From NCBI GenBank assembly GCA_900548895.1, contig URLZ01000058.1, forward strand, positions 1 to 9,246: 9,246 bases of DNA. Reading direction: 5' to 3'. Origin of the DNA: an uncultured Akkermansia sp. Its GTDB lineage: Bacteria > Verrucomicrobiota > Verrucomicrobiia > Verrucomicrobiales > Akkermansiaceae. The position numbers and the translations under genes were made by a program. Positions 6,704-9,246 of the stretch are shown here, piece by piece (the stretch's first letter is position 1; every line of letters begins with the position of its first letter). The notes under the pieces are model-generated. The model was not told the origin of the DNA and ran no database searches. It saw only the letters and a program-made list of their open reading frames with translations.

Positions 6704-6736
6704 AAGCCCTCCCCCGCTGCGGCGGGCGGAGGGCTT
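6704..6736 (+). terminator. Probable hexosaminidase terminator hairpin
   Basis: AAGCCCTCC+CCCGC (6704-6717) pairs with GCGGG+GGAGGGCTT (6722-6736) around a TGCG tetraloop, a 14-bp stem broken by a single bulged C at 6727. It starts 72 nt after the stop codon. The following bases (CTCGG) give only a poor U-tract, so it may be a weak terminator or a transcript 3'-end protector. Flanking CAGCTC and GAGCTG sequences could extend the fold. Its loop core is shared with the dnaN terminator. Confidence 0.5.
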
Positions 6737-6757
6737 CTCGGCGCCTGAGCTGTGCGC

Positions 6758-6780
6758 GGCGCTTGTTCCGGCGCTTGTCC
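6758..6780 (+). repeat. Short tandem repeat, 12-bp unit
   Basis: GGCGCTTGTTCC (6758-6769) is followed at once by GGCGCTTGTCC (6770-6780), the same unit with a single missing or changed T. It lies in non-coding DNA and has no evident function. A partial copy of the core (GGCGCTTG) occurs again at 6874-6881. Confidence 0.5.
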
Positions 6781-6840
6781 CAGTGTTTAACCAGCGGTGC
6801 TGGCGGCAGGTTCCGAGGCCCTGCTGCCGGGGCTGTCACG

Positions 6841-6869
6841 GGGGCTGCGAAGGGGCTGCGAAGGGGCTG
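6841..6869 (+). repeat. Short tandem repeat, 11-bp unit
   Basis: Two exact copies of GGGGCTGCGAA (6841-6851, 6852-6862) are followed by a partial third (GGGGCTG, 6863-6869), and a diverged copy precedes them. The unit length of 11 bp matches one helical turn. It lies in non-coding DNA between the hexosaminidase hairpin and the AT-rich dnaN control region. It may be slippage-prone. Confidence 0.65.
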
Positions 6870-7017
6870 TTCGGGCGCTTGCCGTGGGGCCGGAGGACTG
6901 CCGAGGGGAGAGTTTCGGCCGGATGTTTGACTTTTCCTGATCTTTTGTCTCTTGCAACAAGGGCGAATTTTGTCTTTTGATATATCGGCAACCACAAGAT
7001 GTTGTATGGTTTTTTGA

Positions 7018-7032
7018 ATTTTACCGTAAAAT
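7018..7032. promoter_or_regulatory. Palindrome upstream of dnaN promoter
   Basis: ATTTTAC-C-GTAAAAT is a perfect 7+1+7 inverted repeat, centred about 34 bp upstream of the dnaN -35 box. An imperfect dyad around ACAA-GATG-TTGT (6994-7005) lies just upstream. The symmetry, spacing and AT-rich setting suggest a protein-binding operator or activator site. The protein is unknown. Confidence 0.45.
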
Positions 7033-7055
7033 ATGGAGGTTGGAGCGTTTTTTGC

Positions 7056-7084
7056 TTGCCTGAGGCAGATTGAGCCGCTACAAT
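7056..7084 (+). promoter_or_regulatory. dnaN promoter
   Basis: TTGCCT (7056-7061), a 17-bp spacer and TACAAT (7079-7084) make a strong sigma70-type promoter with the same -35 hexamer and spacing as the secreted RGN protein promoter. Transcription should start near 7091, giving an 18-nt leader that holds the Shine-Dalgarno sequence. The -10 box sits inside the 20-bp sequence repeated within dnaN. Confidence 0.82.
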
Positions 7085-7091
7085 GAGCGCA
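7072..7091 (+). repeat. 20-bp direct repeat, copy 1 (dnaN promoter)
   Basis: GAGCCGCTACAATGAGCGCA is found here and again, base for base, at 7849-7868 inside dnaN. This copy covers the -10 box and the probable transcription start. The two copies are 777 bp apart, a multiple of three, so both lie in the dnaN reading frame. Confidence 0.95.
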
Positions 7092-7095
7092 AACC

Positions 7096-7101
7096 GAAGG
7101 A
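7096..7101 (+). promoter_or_regulatory. dnaN Shine-Dalgarno sequence
   Basis: GAAGGA ends 7 nt before the ATG at 7109 and is the only convincing Shine-Dalgarno sequence in front of a gene in this window. It fixes the start at MKIALAK and argues against the in-frame TTG at 7070, which lies upstream of the predicted transcription start. Confidence 0.85.
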
Positions 7102-7108
7102 TTCACGT

Positions 7109-8197
7109 ATGAAAATTGCTCTTGCCAAACAAGTTCTGCTCGATGGGCTCAACAAGGTGACCGGCGTGGTTTCCACGCGTGCGAGTCTGCCCATCCTCTC
7201 CAACGTGCTTCTGGAGGCCGCCGACGGCGAGCTGCGTCTGACGACGACCAACATGGAGCTGACGATTCTCACGAAGCTGCCCTGCATGGTGCAGGAGGCG
7301 GGTTCGATCACGCTGCCGGCCAAGAGCCTGCAGGCGATTATCAGCGCGATGCGCGACGGCGAGGTGACGATTGAGCGCAACGGAACGGTGGCGACGATTC
7401 GCTGCAACCGCGCTCTCTTCAAGCTCAACGGCCTGCCGGCGGACGAGTTCCCGAAGGTTCCGGTCTTCAAGGAGTCGCGTGAGTTCCGCGTGCCGCAGGC
7501 GATGCTCAACCGCGGTTTCCGCTACACGGAGTTCGCCATCTCGAAGGACATTTCGCGCTATGTGCTCAACGGCATCTACACCTCTTTTCAGGACGGCAAG
7601 CTGACGATGGTGGCCTCGGACGGCCGCCGCTTGGCGCTCTTCGAGAATGAGCTGGAGTTCCCCGAGTCTCAGCAGGTGAGCATCGATCTGCCCAGCCGCG
7701 CGGTCGGTGAGATTCACCGCCTGCTCAGCGATGCGGGCGATGTGATGGTGCGCATCACGCAGAGCCAGGCTGCCTTTGATTTTGAGGACACGCTGCTCAT
7801 TACGAAGATCATTGACGGCAAGTATCCGAACTACCGCGAGGTGATTCCGAGCCGCTACAATGAGCGCATTATCATCCCGGCTCAGGATCTCAGCGAGACG
7901 GTGCGCCGCGTGTCTCTGCTCGCCGCGAAAAAGACGAATATGGTGCGCTTCCGCTTCGCCCCGGGCTCTATGGAGGTGCTCACCAGCTCGACAGATCTCG
8001 GCGAGGCGAATGAGGAGCTGCCGATTGACTACAATGGCCGCGAGCTGACGATTTCCTTCAATGTCGATTACATCCTCGATCCGCTCAAGGCGGTGGGCGA
8101 GGGCGAGGTCTCCATCGACTTGCTCGATTCCTCCGGGCCCTGCGTGATGCGCGTGGCGGACGAGTTCCTCTACGTGCTCATGCCGATGCACTCTTGA
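7109..8197 (+). CDS. dnaN: DNA polymerase III beta sliding clamp
   Basis: The 362-residue protein has the usual beta-clamp length (about 366) and its three repeated domains (about 1-122, 123-245, 246-362). Recognisable conserved stretches are VVSTRASLPILSNVLLEA near the N-terminus, LPADEFPKVP, ATSDGRRLAL-like VASDGRRLALFE, KIIDGKYPNYREVIP at the domain 2-3 junction, and the C-terminal YVLMPMHS, which replaces the common MPMRL ending. As a head-to-tail dimer it encircles DNA and tethers polymerase III and repair proteins through their clamp-binding motifs. The start is set by the Shine-Dalgarno sequence at 7096-7101 and by the promoter at 7056-7084. It is transcribed alone: no dnaA or recF is adjacent, and a strong terminator follows 19 bp after the stop. 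Codons 248-253 (SRYNER) carry the second copy of the promoter-region repeat. Confidence 0.98.
   Translation: MKIALAKQVLLDGLNKVTGVVSTRASLPILSNVLLEAADGELRLTTTNMELTILTKLPCMVQEAGSITLPAKSLQAIISAMRDGEVTIERNGTVATIRCNRALFKLNGLPADEFPKVPVFKESREFRVPQAMLNRGFRYTEFAISKDISRYVLNGIYTSFQDGKLTMVASDGRRLALFENELEFPESQQVSIDLPSRAVGEIHRLLSDAGDVMVRITQSQAAFDFEDTLLITKIIDGKYPNYREVIPSRYNERIIIPAQDLSETVRRVSLLAAKKTNMVRFRFAPGSMEVLTSSTDLGEANEELPIDYNGRELTISFNVDYILDPLKAVGEGEVSIDLLDSSGPCVMRVADEFLYVLMPMHS
7849..7868 (+). repeat. 20-bp direct repeat, copy 2 (inside dnaN)
   Basis: This exact copy of the promoter-region 20-mer encodes Ser248 to Arg253 (SRYNER) just after the YPNYREVIP motif. Weaker similarity may continue upstream (GAGG and GATT occur before both copies, with small offsets). 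There is no -35 box 17 bp upstream, so it is unlikely to be an internal promoter. Confidence 0.95.
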
Positions 8198-8216
8198 TGG
8201 TGTATTTGTTGTTTGG

Positions 8217-8245
8217 CGGTGCCGCTGCGGCGGCACCGTTTTTTT
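8217..8245 (+). terminator. dnaN intrinsic terminator
   Basis: CGGTGCCGC (8217-8225) and GCGGCACCG (8230-8238) form a perfect 9-bp stem with a TGCG tetraloop, followed by seven T (8239-8245). It begins 19 nt after the dnaN stop codon. This is a textbook Rho-independent terminator on the plus strand. Confidence 0.95.
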
Positions 8246-8260
8246 GTGCCCGGCCTTCGC

Positions 8261-8281
8261 GGGGCGTTCGTTGCACGCCCC
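8261..8281. other. Small hairpin between convergent genes
   Basis: GGGGCGT (8261-8267) and ACGCCCC (8275-8281) form a perfect 7-bp stem with a 7-nt loop. No T-run follows on either strand. It lies just beyond the dnaN terminator in the convergent gap and has no clear function. Confidence 0.35.
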
Positions 8282-8298
8282 GTTCGTCGGGCGCGCTC

Positions 8299-8339
8299 GG
8301 TGGTGGCTGCCTCCGTTGACAGAGGGGGAGGGCACCACC
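8299..8339. repeat. Imperfect inverted repeat, convergent gap
   Basis: Outer arms GGTGGTG (8299-8305) and CACCACC (8333-8339) and inner arms CCTCC (8310-8314) and GGAGG (8327-8331) pair around a 12-nt loop, with a small internal bulge. The arrangement resembles intergenic REP-type palindromes, but I cannot match it to a named family. It may act as a two-way transcription barrier between dnaN and the phosphoesterase gene. Confidence 0.4.
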
Positions 8340-8347
8340 CCACCCTC

Positions 8348-8364
8348 AAAAACGCCCGGAGGCG
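8348..8364 (-). terminator. Possible phosphoesterase terminator
   Basis: On the minus strand CGCC-TCCG-GGCG (8364-8353) is followed by TTTTT (8352-8348), starting 4 nt past the stop codon. The stem is only 4 bp, but the UCCG loop belongs to the stable UNCG type. The larger inverted repeat at 8299-8339 lies farther downstream. Termination here is plausible but weak. Confidence 0.4.
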
Positions 8365-8368
8365 GCAC

Positions 8369-9214
8369 TCAGCGCAGTTCGAGAATGGCGACCTCGGGCC
8401 GGCAGTTCAGGCGCAGCGGGGCTCGGCTCCAGCCGAGGCCGCGGGTGACGAAGATCGGGCGGCCGCTCGGGCTGCGCTTGAGCCCGGCGCGCAGGCGCTC
8501 CGCCGGCAGCCCGTGCACGGCGAAGAGGGGGGTGCCGTCCGGGCCGCAGACCTGCCCGCCGTGCGTGTGGCCGGCGACGACGAGGTCGAGATCCAGCGCG
8601 CGCTCATCAAAGCCGATGGGCGTGTGGCAGAGCACCACGAGGGGAACGGACGCCTCGCGAGGCGCGGCAAAGAGTTTTTCCAGATGCTTGCCCGTGCCTT
8701 CAAAGAAGGGCACGCCCTGCAGGTCCATCGTGCGCCCCTCGGAGAGCTTGAGACGCAGGCGCGAGCCTTCCATAAAGACGAAGCCGTTTTGTCCGAAAGC
8801 TTTGTGGAGCTTTCCCCACGCGTTTGTCAGATCATGGTTGCCGAAGACGTAATAGACGGGGGCGATGCGGCTCAGGGGCGCGAGGTGTCGGGCGATGTCC
8901 TCATGGCTCATGGCCTGATCGCGGCGCACGCCCTCGATGAAGTCGCCGGCCATGAGGATGAGTTCCGGCGACGCTCGGCGGATGGCGTCGACGATGGCGT
9001 CGAGCTGCTCGCCGTCCCAGCTCTTGACGTGCAGATCGGCGATGACGGCGATGCGCACGGGGGGCAGGGAATCTGCCCACTGGTCGATGGGGACGCGGTA
9101 CGTCTCGACGGCGAAGGCCCGGCTCTCGGCATGGACGAGGGCGCAGAGCGACACAAAGAGGCCGGCGGCCAGCGCCATCATCAGGAGGAGCGGTTGCAGC
9201 AGGCGACGAAACAT
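8369..9214 (-). CDS. Membrane-anchored metallophosphoesterase, YaeI-like
   Basis: The 281-residue protein has an N-terminal hydrophobic segment (8-29) that is either a signal peptide ending at VHA or a membrane anchor. There is no lipobox. The rest is a calcineurin-like phosphoesterase domain with all the usual metal-binding motifs: IADLH (58-62, Asp60 and His62), GDF (90-92, Asp91), GNHD (125-128, Asn126), CHTP (196-199, His197) and GHTHGGQ (215-221, His216 and His218). It fits the YaeI/YkuE branch, whose members are envelope-associated phosphodiesterases. The chlamydial lipid A enzyme LpxG is a distant relative, so a UDP-diacylglucosamine hydrolase role is possible. It converges on dnaN with 171 bp between stops. 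The start ATG at 9214 has no Shine-Dalgarno sequence; the visible leader is almost pure C and T. Activity class is well supported; substrate is not known. Confidence 0.9.
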   Translation of the reverse strand: MFRRLLQPLLLMMALAAGLFVSLCALVHAESRAFAVETYRVPIDQWADSLPPVRIAVIADLHVKSWDGEQLDAIVDAIRRASPELILMAGDFIEGVRRDQAMSHEDIARHLAPLSRIAPVYYVFGNHDLTNAWGKLHKAFGQNGFVFMEGSRLRLKLSEGRTMDLQGVPFFEGTGKHLEKLFAAPREASVPLVVLCHTPIGFDERALDLDLVVAGHTHGGQVCGPDGTPLFAVHGLPAERLRAGLKRSPSGRPIFVTRGLGWSRAPLRLNCRPEVAILELR

Positions 9215-9246
9215 GGAGGGCAGTGGGTGGGGTAGGGGGGGGAGGG
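9215..9246 (-). promoter_or_regulatory. C-rich leader and template-strand G tracts
   Basis: Read toward the phosphoesterase gene, the 32 nt ahead of the ATG contain 24 C and one G. The plus (template) strand therefore has four G-runs, GGG-T-GGGG-TA-GGGGGGGG-A-GGG (9225-9246), which satisfy the usual G-quadruplex pattern with very short loops. There is no Shine-Dalgarno sequence. The window ends here, so any promoter is out of view. Confidence 0.5.

Larger units (their letters stand above)
6633..7055. other. Hexosaminidase-dnaN intergenic region
   Basis: No convincing gene lies here. Open frames crossing it have biased composition and run through hairpins and short repeats. The left two thirds is GC-rich, with a large hairpin (6704-6736) and short tandem repeats. 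From about 6920 to 7055 the DNA becomes AT-rich and contains T-runs and a 15-bp palindrome (7018-7032). This looks like the upstream promoter and control region of dnaN. A second possible promoter (TTGTAT at 7002-7007, TAAAAT at 7027-7032, 19-bp spacer) is weak. I see no DnaA boxes. Confidence 0.55.

Noticed and set aside
6648..6980. A 110-codon plus-strand open frame after the hexosaminidase
   Set aside because: It runs through a hairpin and two tandem repeats, has biased Arg/Pro/Cys content, no ribosome binding site and no known motif.
7070..7108. TTG start giving dnaN 13 extra codons
   Set aside because: The extension overlaps the -10 box and lies mostly upstream of the predicted transcription start. 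The ATG at 7109 has a Shine-Dalgarno sequence and the usual beta-clamp N-terminus.
6920..7108. Replication origin next to dnaN
   Set aside because: The region is AT-rich but shows no DnaA-box cluster (TTATCCACA-like), and dnaA is absent.
7849..7868. Internal promoter within dnaN
   Set aside because: TACAAT is present, but no -35-like hexamer lies 16-18 bp upstream.
7103..8368. A 421-codon open frame on the minus strand across dnaN
   Set aside because: It is antisense to dnaN, of biased composition, and runs through the dnaN terminator. The overlapping dnaN assignment is certain.

Overview
The window is GC-rich bacterial DNA holding one tRNA gene and seven complete protein genes. Nothing in it looks phage- or transposon-derived, and there is no CRISPR array. 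The best taxonomic guess is a gut or host-associated member of the PVC group, for example Verrucomicrobiota near Akkermansia. This rests on an exported GH20 hexosaminidase with a NahK-type HexNAc 1-kinase nearby, several secreted proteins of unknown family, and the near-absence of Shine-Dalgarno sequences. That placement is inference of low to moderate confidence.

Layout, left to right. Positions 1-111 are unassigned and less GC-rich than the rest. A minus-strand tRNA(CAU) unit (159-230) has a consensus sigma70-type promoter (284-312) and a strong intrinsic terminator (112-149). Four minus-strand genes follow; in transcription order they are a secreted unknown protein (3941-4789), a NahK-like N-acetylhexosamine kinase (2417-3577), a second secreted unknown protein (1215-2324) and an exported SagB/ThcOx-type nitroreductase (422-1042). 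Divergent from the first of these, 112 bp away, is an exported GH20 beta-N-acetylhexosaminidase (4902-6632, plus strand). Back-to-back promoters lie in that gap, and the hexosaminidase promoter is placed so that its mRNA should be leaderless. After about 480 bp of non-coding DNA comes a stand-alone dnaN (7109-8197, plus), with a textbook promoter, a Shine-Dalgarno sequence and a terminator. A convergent calcineurin-like metallophosphoesterase (8369-9214, minus) closes the window.

How the genes fit together. The hexosaminidase would release GlcNAc or GalNAc outside the cytoplasm, and the NahK-like kinase would make the sugar-1-phosphate inside, so these two form a plausible amino-sugar salvage pair typical of mucin or glycan users. 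The link from the two unknown secreted proteins and the nitroreductase to this pathway is positional only. dnaN and the phosphoesterase (perhaps an envelope-lipid enzyme of the YaeI/LpxG type) are housekeeping neighbours.

Most notable signals: (1) an exact 20-bp, in-frame direct repeat shared by the dnaN -10 promoter region and an internal dnaN segment; (2) C-rich, G-poor leaders without a Shine-Dalgarno sequence in front of four minus-strand genes, three of them ending in CC-ATG; (3) the predicted leaderless hexosaminidase transcript. No clear new multi-gene system is visible.
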